DNA of 64,000 bases. Origin: Gluconobacter vitians (GTDB taxonomy: Bacteria > Pseudomonadota > Alphaproteobacteria > Acetobacterales > Acetobacteraceae). The stretch spans positions 62,001 through 126,000 of the forward strand of contig NZ_JABCQG010000002.1 of the NCBI RefSeq assembly GCF_015244565.1, given 5' to 3'. Below, piece after piece: positions 55,318 to 64,000 of this stretch. How positions within the stretch are numbered: position 1 is the stretch's first letter; each line of letters begins with the position of its first letter. A program made the translations under genes and the position numbers. Below the pieces are notes generated by a model, which saw only the letters and a program-made list of their open reading frames with translations, ran no database searches and was not told the DNA's origin.

Positions 55318-56976
55318 TCAGACGCGCAGCAGATGGACATCAACAAGCGGACGCTTCTGGAGCTTGCGCCCCAGAGCACGGCGCAGGGCCGTCTTGGCCG
55401 CATCCCGGAACGCCGCATCGTCCTGACGCAGTTCGTCGGGGATCTGGTCGATGGCATCGGCGAATTCTTCCTGAATCCGCACGCTTTCCGGATCATCCGA
55501 TTCCAGCAGACCCGGCGCACTGATCTTCGGATCGCCGATGACATAACCTTCGTCATCAACGGCAAAGCTCGCCAGGACGATACCGTTGAACAGCATCTTG
55601 CGACGCGCTGCGAGAACGCCACCCGTCATCGGCAGCAGACGACCACCATCCAGAGCCAGACGGCCCGTCGGCGCCGTATCCACGACCTTCACCTCACCCG
55701 GAGACAAGTTCAGGATATCGCCATCTTCCAGCAGGATCGGCTCGGCACCCATTTCATGCGCCAGAGCGGCATGTGCCGTCAGGTGACGCCATTCGCCATG
55801 GGTCGGGATGCTGTATTTCGGACGGACAATCCGATACAGCGTGCGAATGTCCTCGCTGGTCGCATGACCGGACGTATGGACCTTCGCATCCTTGTCCGTC
55901 AGAACCGTTACGCCGCGACGCGACAGATTGTCCTGCACGGCCATGACGGCCTGTTCGTTGCCCGGGATCATCCGCGAGCTGTAGATCACCGTATCTCCCT
56001 CACCGAGGGCGATGTTCGGATGTGTATCGGACGCAATGCGCGACAGGGCCGAGCGCGGTTCACCCTGGCTGCCGGTGATGATCATCAGCAGGTTGTCGTC
56101 TTCGACGTCCCGGGCATCCTGCTCGGTCAGGAACGGCGGCAGATCTTGGAAATAGCCACACTCACGCGCCGCCGTCTCAAGATTGCGCAGCGAACGCCCA
56201 ACGATCATGACCACACGACCGGAAGCCTGCGCTGCCTTTGCGATGCTCTCAACGCGCGCCACGTTACTGGCGAAGCACGTCACGGCAATCCGGCCTTCCA
56301 GCCCCGCGATCAGCTCCGTCAGGCCCGTACGCACATCGGCTTCTGACTCCGACTTGCCGGGCTTGAGCACGTTCGTGCTGTCACCGACCATGGCGAGCAC
56401 GCCCTCGTCGCCAAGCTTGCCGAACGTTTCCAGATCCGTGACCGGACCGACCAGCGGGTTCTCGTCCAGCTTCCAGTCGCCCGTATGAACGATCAGCCCA
56501 TGCGGCGTCCGCAGAGCCACGGCCTGCGCCTCGGCGACGGAATGCGTCACGGATACGAACTGCAGATCGAACGGCCCCACGTCAAAGCGCGAGCCCGGGC
56601 GAATGACGTGGATCTTCACCTGGTTGTTCAGATGCGCTTCCTGCAGCTTGCGGCGCAGAACCGCAGCCGCAAACGGCGTGGCGTAGACCGGGCAGCGCAG
56701 ATACGGCCACAGATGCGCCACCGCACCCAGATGGTCTTCATGCGCATGCGTGATCACAAGACCGCACAGGTCCCGCGCACGGTCGGCAATGAAGGTCGGG
56801 TCCGGCATCAGCACTTCGGCTTCAGGCGTATCATTGCCCGAGAAGCCGATGCCGCAATCGATGGCAAGCCAGGTATCGTGACCGTTCTTCGTCAGGCAGT
56901 AGAGATTGAAATTCATGCCGATCTCGCCCGTCCCGCCCAAGGGCAGGAAAGACAGACCGTCCGGTTTTTCTGTCAT
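55318..56976 (-). CDS. rnj: Ribonuclease J
   Basis: Metallo-beta-lactamase / beta-CASP ribonuclease with 5'-to-3' exonuclease and endonuclease activity. The 552-residue protein has the metal motif H77-A-H79-E-D81-H82 in [14 protein letters not shown], the [10 protein letters not shown] motif, a beta-CASP domain ([20 protein letters not shown]) and the C-terminal metal ligands around [15 protein letters not shown] and [15 protein letters not shown]. RNase J is the form common in alphaproteobacteria. It lies between coaX and proS in an order conserved in the group. Confidence 0.95.
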   Translation of the reverse strand: MTEKPDGLSFLPLGGTGEIGMNFNLYCLTKNGHDTWLAIDCGIGFSGNDTPEAEVLMPDPTFIADRARDLCGLVITHAHEDHLGAVAHLWPYLRCPVYATPFAAAVLRRKLQEAHLNNQVKIHVIRPGSRFDVGPFDLQFVSVTHSVAEAQAVALRTPHGLIVHTGDWKLDENPLVGPVTDLETFGKLGDEGVLAMVGDSTNVLKPGKSESEADVRTGLTELIAGLEGRIAVTCFASNVARVESIAKAAQASGRVVMIVGRSLRNLETAARECGYFQDLPPFLTEQDARDVEDDNLLMIITGSQGEPRSALSRIASDTHPNIALGEGDTVIYSSRMIPGNEQAVMAVQDNLSRRGVTVLTDKDAKVHTSGHATSEDIRTLYRIVRPKYSIPTHGEWRHLTAHAALAHEMGAEPILLEDGDILNLSPGEVKVVDTAPTGRLALDGGRLLPMTGGVLAARRKMLFNGIVLASFAVDDEGYVIGDPKISAPGLLESDDPESVRIQEEFADAIDQIPDELRQDDAAFRDAAKTALRRALGRKLQKRPLVDVHLLRV

Positions 56977-57016
56977 GATGGTTCCTTGCAGTTATGACAT
57001 ATAATCAGAGTGATAT

Positions 57017-57829
57017 TCATTGCCCGATGCCTTGTGAGCGTTCGGGGGAATAGGAAAGCGGCGGTCCCGTATTGCGGTCCGCCAGAAGACGCAGGCCATC
57101 CAGTGTCAGATCAGGCGCCAGCACATCAAAAAGCGGCGTTCCTTCAGAGAACAGCGGGGCCAGACCGCCTGTTGCAATCACGGTGGGTTTTGCATCCATT
57201 TCATCGGAAATACGGCGGATCAGTCCTTCGACGAGCCCGACATACCCCCAGAACAGTCCTGAACGCATCGCCACGCTCGTATTACGGCCAATTGCCGTGG
57301 TGGGGCGGCCAATGCTCATGCGTGGCAGGCGCGCGGCGGCACGGTGCAGCGCATCAATCGACAGGTTCACACCCGGAGCAATCGCGCCACCACTGAACTG
57401 CCCGGCACTGTTCACAACATCGAAAGTTGTCGCGGTACCGAAATCAACAACGATCAGTGGGGCTCCGTAGAGTTCACGTCCCGCCAGACCATTCAGGCGC
57501 CGGTCAGCCCCAAGCTCGTTCGGATTATCGACCAGAACATCGATACCCCAGTCCAGCCTTGCATTGGCGACAAGAGGCACGACATTCAGCCACTCACGGC
57601 AGAAACGACGCAGTTCATACAGCGCCACAGGCACGACTGTGCCGATGATGGCCCGGGTGATGCCCGTCGCATCCAGCCCCAGGCGGTCGAAGAGCGTTAG
57701 CAGCCAGGCTGCATATTCATCCGCCGTCCGTGCTTCATTCGTCGAGATGCGCCACTGCCCCAGCCACGACTCTCCATCGTGTACAGCGAACACGATGTTG
57801 GTGTTTCCGGCATCTATGACGAGAAGCAC
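57017..57829 (-). CDS. coaX: Type III pantothenate kinase
   Basis: First step of coenzyme A synthesis, phosphorylating pantothenate; the type III form is not inhibited by CoA and needs a monovalent cation. The 270-residue protein has the ASKHA phosphate loop [19 protein letters not shown], the phosphate-2 region [20 protein letters not shown], and [20 protein letters not shown] with the catalytic and substrate residues of CoaX, plus [11 protein letters not shown] at the adenosine site. It lies 16 bases after birA and 40 before rnj. Confidence 0.96.
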   Translation of the reverse strand: MLLVIDAGNTNIVFAVHDGESWLGQWRISTNEARTADEYAAWLLTLFDRLGLDATGITRAIIGTVVPVALYELRRFCREWLNVVPLVANARLDWGIDVLVDNPNELGADRRLNGLAGRELYGAPLIVVDFGTATTFDVVNSAGQFSGGAIAPGVNLSIDALHRAAARLPRMSIGRPTTAIGRNTSVAMRSGLFWGYVGLVEGLIRRISDEMDAKPTVIATGGLAPLFSEGTPLFDVLAPDLTLDGLRLLADRNTGPPLSYSPERSQGIGQ

Positions 57830-57845
57830 GTTGCGGTCCGGTCCT

Positions 57846-58577
57846 TCAGTCCAGCAGGATATCGCCGGTTACAACCGGAATGGTCTCACCGTTGGGCAGG
57901 GCAAGCAGCAGGCGTCCCTGTGCATCAAGCCCTGAAAACGAACCTGTAATATAGGTTTCACATCCCTGAACCGCAAGCGGAGACCCGACCGGATGCGCCC
58001 GCGCAAGCCAGGCAGCCCTGACAGGCGCAAATCCCTCCCGTTCCTGAACGGCATTCCATCGATCGATCTGCGCCACAAGGGCCTTTCCAAAGACTTCTGC
58101 AGAGGGTGCATCGGTTTTTTCGGAAAGCGCGGCGAGACGCCGGCCCGGGACCTCCGGGACCTGTCGCAGATTGGCGCCGATTCCAACAACAACCCATGGG
58201 TTATCCTGCGGACCACCCGTCTCGATCAGTACACCTGCCATCTTCCGGCCATCCAGCAAAAGATCGTTCGGCCATTTCACCATAAAAGGAGATGGGCCTG
58301 TCGCCGTCGGGCAGAAATGGGTCGCCGTCTCGAAGAGGGAGACGGCCACAACAAAAGGCAGGGCTGCAATGAAGGCTGTCGGATCGGCTGGACGGAAAAG
58401 CAGCGAGATTGCAAGATTGCCGCCCGGATCAGTCCAAGTTCGCCCGCGGGTACCGCGCCCTGATGTCTGGGAAAAGGCCTGAATGGCCAAGTGATCGGGT
58501 TCCCCTGCTTCGGCTCTGGCTTTGCACAGATCAGAAGTGGACCCGAGCGTTTCATGATATTCGAAACGCCAGCTCAT
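57846..58577 (-). CDS. birA: Biotin-[acetyl-CoA-carboxylase] ligase, class I (no DNA-binding domain)
   Basis: Attaches biotin to the carboxyl carrier protein of acetyl-CoA carboxylase. The 243-residue protein begins directly with the catalytic domain ([19 protein letters not shown]), so it lacks the winged-helix repressor domain of E. coli BirA. The biotin loop [16 protein letters not shown] and [20 protein letters not shown] with the catalytic Lys are visible. It starts 19 bases past the 3' end of tRNA-Val on the same strand, so its promoter must be shared or lie inside the tRNA. In relatives nuoN normally precedes this gene. Confidence 0.95.
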   Translation of the reverse strand: MSWRFEYHETLGSTSDLCKARAEAGEPDHLAIQAFSQTSGRGTRGRTWTDPGGNLAISLLFRPADPTAFIAALPFVVAVSLFETATHFCPTATGPSPFMVKWPNDLLLDGRKMAGVLIETGGPQDNPWVVVGIGANLRQVPEVPGRRLAALSEKTDAPSAEVFGKALVAQIDRWNAVQEREGFAPVRAAWLARAHPVGSPLAVQGCETYITGSFSGLDAQGRLLLALPNGETIPVVTGDILLD

Positions 58578-58596
58578 GGCTGCATAGTATTCTTTA

Positions 58597-58671
58597 TGGT
58601 GGGCGATGACGGGATTGAACCGCCGACCCTCTCGGTGTAAACGAGACGCTCTACCGCTGAGCTAATCGCCC
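58597..58671 (-). tRNA. tRNA-Val (UAC)
   Basis: A 75-base tRNA with encoded CCA (58597-58599). Acceptor strands GGGCGAT (58665-58671 on the complement) and ATCGCCC (58601-58607) pair fully. The D-arm GCTCAGCGGTAGAGC, anticodon loop TTTACAC with anticodon TAC (58637-58639) and T-loop TTCAATC are present. It decodes GUA and GUG. It lies between hupB and birA, and only 19 bases before birA. Confidence 0.97.
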
Positions 58672-58746
58672 TCAGACTGTGTATGCGGTCTATATACACG
58701 GTTCCGGATAGCGGTAAAGCCACCCGAAACCGTTTTGTGAGCTTTT

Positions 58747-59031
58747 TCAGCTCACGGCGTCCTTCAGACCCTTGCCCGGCTTGAAGCGGACAGAGGTGGA
58801 AGCCGGAATGTCGATCTCTTCGCCCGTACGCGGGTTGCGGCCCTTGGCAGCCTTACGCGTGGCAGTCACGAAGCTGCCGAAACCGACGAGACGGACTTCC
58901 TGCTTCTTGGCAAGCGTCGCCTCGATCGTGCTGAACACCGCATCGACAACTTCGCTGGCCTTGGCCTTCGGAAGATCGGCAGCGTCTGCAACGGCGGCGA
59001 TCAGTTCCTGCTTGTTGAGGGGCTTCTCCAT
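58747..59031 (-). CDS. hupB: DNA-binding protein HU
   Basis: Nucleoid protein that bends DNA as a dimer. The 94-residue protein shows the full HU fold: NKQELIAAVADAADLPKAKA, the beta-arm signature VRLVGFGSFVTATRKAAKGR, then NPRTGEEIDIPASTSVRFKP with the proline-tipped DNA arm, and GKGLKDAVS. The Shine-Dalgarno AAAGG lies seven bases before the ATG. A long perfect hairpin precedes it (59054-59096). It follows lon by 141 bases in the conserved clpP-clpX-lon-hupB order. Confidence 0.97.
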   Translation of the reverse strand: MEKPLNKQELIAAVADAADLPKAKASEVVDAVFSTIEATLAKKQEVRLVGFGSFVTATRKAAKGRNPRTGEEIDIPASTSVRFKPGKGLKDAVS

Positions 59032-59053
59032 GATGTGCCTTTCTGGTGTTAGA

Positions 59054-59096
59054 GCGCCTGAGCCGGGCTCTGGTGAGTCCCTTCTGGCTCAGGCGC
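59054..59096 (-). promoter_or_regulatory. Long hairpin upstream of hupB
   Basis: A perfect 11-bp stem, GCGCCTGAGCC (59054-59064) with GGCTCAGGCGC (59086-59096), encloses a 21-base loop that can itself fold (GGGCTC with GAGTCCC). It sits between lon and hupB, ending 22 bases before the hupB ATG. There is no U-tract in either direction. It may terminate the lon transcript by another route, stabilise processed hupB mRNA, or regulate hupB translation. Confidence 0.5.
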
Positions 59097-59172
59097 CTTG
59101 TTCGATCTGCGGCCGCACTATGAAGCGGATTTTGCCCGCGTCAACTGCTAGAATCGCAGAAGCGTGTCAGTG

Positions 59173-61737
59173 TCAGTGTGGAAGTGCCTGCGGAGCCGTC
59201 TTATCCACCGTTATTTCACCCATCGGGTCGACATTTTCGTCCCATTCGATGGCTTCCGGCATACGAGTCAGGGCGATCTTGAGCACCTCATCCACATGGC
59301 TCACGGGAATGATCTTGAGCGCGTGACGGACATTATCCGGCACCTCCGCGAGATCCTTTTCGTTGTCCTTGGGGATCAGGACGGTCTTGATGCCGGCCCG
59401 CAAAGCCGCCAGCAGCTTCTCCTTCAGCCCACCGATCTCCAGAACACGGCCACGCAGGGTGATCTCACCCGTCATGGCCACATCCTTGCGGATGGAGATC
59501 TGGGTCATGATGCTCACAAGAGACGTCGCAAGCGCAATACCGGCGGACGGACCATCCTTGGGGGTCGCACCTTCGGGAAGATGGATATGAATATCCCGCT
59601 TTTCGAACAGCGGCGGCCGGATCCCGAAATCCTGGGCTCGGGAGCGGACATAGGACAGCGCGGCCGAAATGCTCTCCTGCATGACTTCGCCGAGCTTGCC
59701 GGTCTGCTTGACCTGCCCCTTGCCCGGAACCATCACGCTCTCGATCGTCAGGATCTCACCACCGACCGTAGTCCAGGCAAGCCCTGTTACCACGCCGATC
59801 ATATCCTCCTTCTCGGTCTCGCCATGACGGTAGCGACGGACACCCGCATATTTCTCTAGGTTTTCGGGCGTGATCTCGACATGCTTGACGCCGGTCGTGA
59901 TGATTTCCTTGACCGTCTTGCGGGCGAGCTTGGCCAGTTCGCGCTCAAGGTTTCGGACGCCGGCCTCGCGGGTATAGGACCGGATCAGTTCGCGGATCGT
60001 CTCATCCGTGACTGTCCATTCATCCGGCTTGAGATTATGCGCCTCAGCCTGCTTGCCCAGAAGATGACGGCGCGCGATCTGCACCTTCTCGTCTTCCGTA
60101 TAGCCGGACAGGTTGATGATCTCCATGCGGTCCAGCAGCGGCTGGGGCATGTTCAGGCTGTTGGCCGTCGTGACGAACATCACATCCGAAAGATCGTAAT
60201 CCACTTCCAGATAATGATCGGCAAACGTGGCGTTCTGTTCCGGATCCAGCACTTCCAGCAGCGCGGATGACGGATCGCCGCGCCAGTCGGCACCCAGCTT
60301 GTCGATTTCGTCGAGCAGGAACAACGGATTGGACGTCCGTGCCTTTTTCATGCCCTGGATGATCTTGCCCGGCATGGAGCCGATATAGGTCCGGCGATGG
60401 CCGCGGATCTCGGATTCATCGCGCACGCCACCCAGCGACATGCGGATGTAGTTCCGCCCCGTCGCCTTGGCGATCGAACGCGCCAGAGAGGTCTTGCCCA
60501 CACCCGGTGGCCCGACAAGACACAGGATCGGTCCCTTGAGCTTCTGCGAGCGCGTCTGCACCGCCAGATACTCGAGGATCCGCTCCTTGACCTTCTCCAA
60601 ACCGTAATGCTCGGCTTCGAGAACGTCCTCGGCGTGCTGGAACTCCCGCGTGATCTTGGAGCGCTTCTTCCAGGGAATCCCAAGCAGCCAGTCAAGATAG
60701 TTGCGCACAACCGTGCTCTCGGCCGACATCGGGCTCATGCCACGGAGCTTCTTCAGCTCGGCATGGGCCTTTTCCTTGGCCTCACGGCTCAGACGGGTCT
60801 TGTTGATCTTCTCTTCAAGCTCGGAGTTTTCGTCCTTGCCGTCTTCGCCTTCGCCGAGTTCTTTCTGAATCGCCTTGAGCTGCTCGTTCAGATAGTACTC
60901 GCGCTGGGTCTTCTCCATCTGCCGCTTCACGCGGTTACGGATGCGCTTTTCGACCTGCAGAACGCCGATTTCCGTCTCGATATGAGCGAAAACCTGCTCC
61001 AGACGGCGGGCGGCCGAAGGTGTCTCGAGAATTTCCTGCTTTTCGGAAATCTTGAGGTTCAGATGGCTTGCGATCGTGTCAGCCAGCTTGGAAATGTCCT
61101 CGATCTGATTGATCGAGACCATCACTTCCGGCGGGATCTTCTTGTTGAGCTTGATATACTGCTCGAACTGGGAAACCGTGGACCGGCTCAGAGCCTCGAT
61201 CTCGCTTCCCGGTGCCGCATTGACGGCTTCCTCGGGAATTTCCTCGATCTCTGCTTCGAAATGCCCATCCACGTCGAACAGACGCGTAATGTGTACACGC
61301 CGCGTTCCTTCAACCAGAACCTTTACGGTCCCGTCGGGCAGCTTCAGCAGCTGCAGGATCGTCGAAACCGTCCCGTAGCGGTAGATGTCATCGACAGACG
61401 GATCGTCCAGCGAGACATCCTTTTGCGCCACAAGCAGGATCTGCTTGCTCTCACGCGTTACGGTCTCAAGCGCCTTCACCGACTTCTCGCGCCCGACAAA
61501 CAGCGGCACGATCATGTGCGGGAAGACGACAATGTTCCGAAGCGGCAGAACCGCCATCACATCATGACGCACAGTCTCCTGCACTACCGGCGCGGCAGCT
61601 TCAGGATCTGCCTTGCGCGCTGCGGCACGCGGCTTGCGTGTCACTTTCTTCGGGGCAGCCGCAGTTTTTTCGGAAGCGGTTACATCATCCGTCTTCTTGG
61701 TACGGCGACGGGTTTTCGGCTTGGTATCGTCAGTCAT
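59173..61737 (-). CDS. lon: ATP-dependent protease Lon
   Basis: Hexameric AAA+ protease that degrades misfolded and regulatory proteins. The 854-residue protein has the N-terminal substrate domain starting at VMAVLPLRNIVVFPHMIVPL (about 60), the ATPase with Walker A GPPGVGKTSLARSIAKATGR near 409-428 and Walker B-type LFLLDEIDKLG, and the serine-lysine protease domain with PKDGPSAGIALATSL (catalytic Ser near 731) and EIGGLKEKLLAALRAGI with the catalytic Lys. The first 60 residues are an unusual Lys/Arg/Ala-rich tail (TKPKTRRRTKKTDD, APKKVTRKPRAAARK) not part of the standard Lon fold. Confidence 0.97.
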   Translation of the reverse strand: MTDDTKPKTRRRTKKTDDVTASEKTAAAPKKVTRKPRAAARKADPEAAAPVVQETVRHDVMAVLPLRNIVVFPHMIVPLFVGREKSVKALETVTRESKQILLVAQKDVSLDDPSVDDIYRYGTVSTILQLLKLPDGTVKVLVEGTRRVHITRLFDVDGHFEAEIEEIPEEAVNAAPGSEIEALSRSTVSQFEQYIKLNKKIPPEVMVSINQIEDISKLADTIASHLNLKISEKQEILETPSAARRLEQVFAHIETEIGVLQVEKRIRNRVKRQMEKTQREYYLNEQLKAIQKELGEGEDGKDENSELEEKINKTRLSREAKEKAHAELKKLRGMSPMSAESTVVRNYLDWLLGIPWKKRSKITREFQHAEDVLEAEHYGLEKVKERILEYLAVQTRSQKLKGPILCLVGPPGVGKTSLARSIAKATGRNYIRMSLGGVRDESEIRGHRRTYIGSMPGKIIQGMKKARTSNPLFLLDEIDKLGADWRGDPSSALLEVLDPEQNATFADHYLEVDYDLSDVMFVTTANSLNMPQPLLDRMEIINLSGYTEDEKVQIARRHLLGKQAEAHNLKPDEWTVTDETIRELIRSYTREAGVRNLERELAKLARKTVKEIITTGVKHVEITPENLEKYAGVRRYRHGETEKEDMIGVVTGLAWTTVGGEILTIESVMVPGKGQVKQTGKLGEVMQESISAALSYVRSRAQDFGIRPPLFEKRDIHIHLPEGATPKDGPSAGIALATSLVSIMTQISIRKDVAMTGEITLRGRVLEIGGLKEKLLAALRAGIKTVLIPKDNEKDLAEVPDNVRHALKIIPVSHVDEVLKIALTRMPEAIEWDENVDPMGEITVDKTAPQALPH

Positions 61738-61890
61738 TCACTTGATCTCCAGAGGGACGATCTTGCGATACCGACCTGCCTCGCAGCGCCGGCATCGCAT
61801 CTCTTTCATGCTTGAACCGCATGAATTCGGACAACCTCAGTCAGTTATGTCGAAACCCGACGGGTCCGGCGCAAGAGCCAGCCCCTTTTT

Positions 61891-63156
61891 TCACGCAGAC
61901 TGTTCCGCGGGTTCGGTCTTTCCCTTCCCATAAACATAGACCGGCTGCGCCTTGTTTTCGGCCACGTCCTTGTTGATGACGACTTCCTCGACACCTTCAA
62001 GTCCTGGCAGATCGAACATTGTTCCCAACAGGATGTTTTCCATAATCGAGCGCAGACCGCGGGCACCGGTCTTGCGTTCGATGGCACGCTTGGCGATGGC
62101 CGCGAGGGCATCTTCCGTGAAGGTCAGCTTGACGCCTTCCATTTCAAACAGACGGCCATACTGCTTGACCAGCGCGTTCTTGGGCTTGCTGAGAATCTGA
62201 ATCAGAGCGGCTTCATCTAGATCATTCAGCGCCGCAATGACAGGCAGACGTCCGATGAATTCGGGGATAAGACCGAATTTCAGCAGATCTTCCGGCTCAA
62301 CGCTCTGAAGGATCGCACCAAGACGACGCTCGTCATCCGAACGGACATCTGCACCGAAACCAATGCCAGACCCCTTGCCGCGGGCCGAAATGATCTTGTC
62401 CAGTCCGGCAAAGGCACCACCGCAGATGAAGAGCATGTTGGTCGTGTCAACCTGCAGGAACTCCTGCTGCGGATGCTTGCGACCACCCTGCGGCGGCACG
62501 GAGGCCACTGTACCTTCCATGAGCTTCAGCAGGGCCTGCTGCACGCCCTCACCCGAGACGTCACGCGTGATGGACGGGTTGTCGGACTTGCGGGAAATCT
62601 TGTCGATCTCATCGATATAGACAATGCCGCGCTGGGCCCGGTCCACATTGTAGTCAGCAGACTGAAGCAGCTTGAGGATGATGTTTTCCACATCCTCACC
62701 GACATAACCGGCTTCGGTCAGGGTTGTGGCATCGGCCATCGTGAACGGGACATCCAGGATGCGGGCCAGCGTCTGGGCGAGCAGCGTCTTGCCCGAACCC
62801 GTCGGACCAATCAGCAGGATGTTGGACTTTGCGATCTCGATGTCATTGCTCTTGGCGGCATGGGCGAGACGCTTGTAGTGGTTGTGAACCGCCACGGAGA
62901 GCGCGCGCTTGGCCTCGAACTGACCGATCACGTAATCGTCAAGGACCTTGCAGATTTCCTTGGGAGTCGGCACGCCGTCACGGGACTTCACGAGATGGGT
63001 CTTGTGCTCTTCACGGATGATATCCATGCAGAGCTCGACACATTCATCGCAGATGAAGACCGTGGGGCCAGCGATCAGTTTGCGGACTTCGTGCTGGGAC
63101 TTCCCACAGAACGAGCAATACAGGGTGTTTTTGGAATCGCCGGATTTGTTGCTCAT
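61891..63156 (-). CDS. clpX: ATP-dependent Clp protease ATP-binding subunit ClpX
   Basis: Unfoldase that feeds substrates, including ssrA-tagged proteins, to ClpP. The 421-residue protein has the zinc-binding domain with C14, C17, C36 and C39 ([13 protein letters not shown] and [10 protein letters not shown]), then [20 protein letters not shown], Walker [21 protein letters not shown], the pore loop VGYVGEDV-type segment [12 protein letters not shown] and Walker [16 protein letters not shown]. The ClpP-contacting IGF-type loop lies in the SGIGFGADV region. The ATG at 63156 is chosen because AAGGGA sits six bases upstream. Between it and clpP is a terminator-like hairpin. Confidence 0.97.
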   Translation of the reverse strand: MSNKSGDSKNTLYCSFCGKSQHEVRKLIAGPTVFICDECVELCMDIIREEHKTHLVKSRDGVPTPKEICKVLDDYVIGQFEAKRALSVAVHNHYKRLAHAAKSNDIEIAKSNILLIGPTGSGKTLLAQTLARILDVPFTMADATTLTEAGYVGEDVENIILKLLQSADYNVDRAQRGIVYIDEIDKISRKSDNPSITRDVSGEGVQQALLKLMEGTVASVPPQGGRKHPQQEFLQVDTTNMLFICGGAFAGLDKIISARGKGSGIGFGADVRSDDERRLGAILQSVEPEDLLKFGLIPEFIGRLPVIAALNDLDEAALIQILSKPKNALVKQYGRLFEMEGVKLTFTEDALAAIAKRAIERKTGARGLRSIMENILLGTMFDLPGLEGVEEVVINKDVAENKAQPVYVYGKGKTEPAEQSA

Positions 63157-63281
63157 CGCTGTTCCCTTTCCCTTGCGCACGACCTGACCGCATTCACGCA
63201 GCAGACATGCGAAAGAACTTTAACTGTAGGCCGAGGTCAAAGCCTTCGGCAACCCCGGAGCCAGAACGCCCCAAGACACGA

Positions 63282-63309
63282 AAAGCGGCATATCGGGATG
63301 CCGCTTTTC
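63282..63309 (-). terminator. Terminator-like hairpin between clpP and clpX
   Basis: AAAAGCGGCAT (63282-63292) pairs perfectly with ATGCCGCTTTT (63299-63309) around a 6-base loop, ending in a run of four Ts on each strand. It lies after the clpP stop on the minus strand, so clpX needs readthrough or its own promoter in 63157-63281. Confidence 0.8.
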
Positions 63310-63353
63310 CATTCCAAGGGGAGTAGCCTCACTCCCCCTGCCTCAGAGACGTC

Positions 63354-64000
63354 TCAACTCGGGTCGGGCGTGGTCTCATGCGGATTGCGTTCAACGACCT
63401 TGTCGATCAGGCCGAACTCACGGGCTTCGTTGGCCGAGAGATAACTGTCACGCTCGAGCTTCTGCTCGATCTGCTCCAGCGTCTGGCCGGTATGTTCGCG
63501 ATAGATCTCGTTCAGGCGCTGACGGATAATCAGGATTTCACGGGCCTGGATCTCGATGTCCGAGGCCTGTCCCTGCGCGCCGCCAGACGGCTGGTGAACC
63601 ATCACGCGGGCATTCGGAAGGGCGTAACGGTGCCCCTTCTCGCCGCCTGCCAGAAGCAGGGATCCCATCGACGCAGCCTGACCGATGCAAACGGTGCTGA
63701 CGGGGCAGCGGATGTACTGCATGGTGTCATAGATCGCGAGACCGGCGGAGACGACGCCGCCCGGGCTGTTGATGTAGAACGAGATTTCCTTGGTGGGGTT
63801 CACGCTCTCCAGATAGAGAAGCTGTGCGCAGATCAGAGACGAGACCTGATCATAGACGGGTCCGGTCAGGAAAATGATGCGCTCCTGAAGGAGACGCGAA
63901 AAGATGTCGAAAGAGCGCTCTCCGCGGGCAGTCTGCTCGACCACCATCGGCACCAGAGAGTTGCTAAACACCTCGAGGGGATCACGATCCCTAATGGTCA
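63354..64000 (-). CDS. clpP: ATP-dependent Clp protease proteolytic subunit (5' end at window edge)
   Basis: Serine protease subunit that forms the chamber of ClpXP. The core contains [37 protein letters not shown], the nucleophile Ser in [16 protein letters not shown], the His in [11 protein letters not shown] and the catalytic Asp further on. The in-frame sequence upstream of the GTG at 63971 reads RDRDPLEV, which matches the conserved ClpP start region, and the frame stays open to base 64000. The real start is probably beyond the window or at an ATT near 63995; the GTG is only a fallback. Complete C-terminus, at 63354. Confidence 0.94.
   Translation of the reverse strand, partial: TIRDRDPLEVFSNSLVPMVVEQTARGERSFDIFSRLLQERIIFLTGPVYDQVSSLICAQLLYLESVNPTKEISFYINSPGGVVSAGLAIYDTMQYIRCPVSTVCIGQAASMGSLLLAGGEKGHRYALPNARVMVHQPSGGAQGQASDIEIQAREILIIRQRLNEIYREHTGQTLEQIEQKLERDSYLSANEAREFGLIDKVVERNPHETTPDPS

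Noticed and set aside
61738-61890. Heat-shock (RpoH) promoter before lon
   Set aside because: CTTG-like boxes are present, but no correctly spaced -10 could be matched; only a weak 6-bp hairpin (61806-61824) is seen.
1-64000. CRISPR array, insertion sequence, integrase, prophage or defence system
   Set aside because: No regularly spaced repeats, transposase motifs, phage structural genes or known defence domains were seen on either strand.

Overview
The window is a stretch of housekeeping chromosome from an alphaproteobacterium, most probably an acetic acid bacterium of the Gluconobacter type. The evidence is moderately high GC, alphaproteobacterial gene order (clpP-clpX-lon-hupB, birA-coaX-rnj-proS-lolC-lolD-dnaE, rpsB-tsf-recO, bolA next to a J-domain gene and cobST), and two respiratory genes or clusters absent exactly where relatives carry them. 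The genus is an inference from protein style and these absences; no 16S gene is present. I see no insertion sequence, prophage, CRISPR array, rRNA operon or plasmid-type gene, and no unannotated stretch longer than about 300 bases.

Layout. 1-5.3 kb (minus): lysC, an FMN oxidoreductase, rodZ, ispG and hisS (cut by the window edge), with ubiG divergent. 6.1-11.8 kb (minus): galU, phosphomannomutase, a DUF3553 protein, comF, grxC, a DUF2147 protein and a Tat-exported lactonase, with a tRNA-Leu(GAG) upstream. 11.8-20.3 kb: lipB, a LolA-fold lipoprotein, bolA, a J-domain gene with cobS and cobT, an amino-acid decarboxylase, an orphan DUF1217 (flagellum-associated) gene and a secreted protein. 20.3-28.9 kb: mfd and recG (divergent), an EAL/GGDEF protein, and an LpxR-like lipid A deacylase. 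29.2-36.8 kb: a double cold-shock protein, the kdsB-pheA-dapA-smpB operon, a HisN-type phosphatase, serA behind a structured leader, and comM. 36.8-45.7 kb: metC with a sulfurtransferase, an AI-2E/PerM transporter with an EEP-fold protein, cls, bpt, parC and a small lipoprotein. 45.7-52 kb: recO, tsf, rpsB with a predicted pseudoknot leader, and dnaE. 52-64 kb: lolD, lolC, proS, rnj, coaX, birA, tRNA-Val(UAC), hupB, lon, clpX and clpP.

The genes serve protein quality control (clpP, clpX, lon, smpB, bpt), translation (hisS, proS, rpsB, tsf, two tRNAs), replication and repair (dnaE, parC, recO, recG, mfd, comM), envelope building (galU, phosphomannomutase, kdsB, lolCD, a LolA-like lipoprotein, cls, an LpxR-like protein, rodZ), and amino acid or cofactor synthesis (lysC, dapA, pheA, serA, metC, lipB, coaX, birA, ispG, ubiG, cobST). 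Start and stop codons repeatedly overlap as TGATG or ATGA, pointing to translational coupling.

The strongest non-routine signals are a UUCG-capped pseudoknot leader abutting the rpsB Shine-Dalgarno sequence; the apparent excision of the nuo (complex I) operon between tRNA-Val and birA; the absence of sdhE between recG and mfd; three tandem hairpins before serA; and a LolA-fold protein carrying a lipobox. I found no convincing new multi-gene system.
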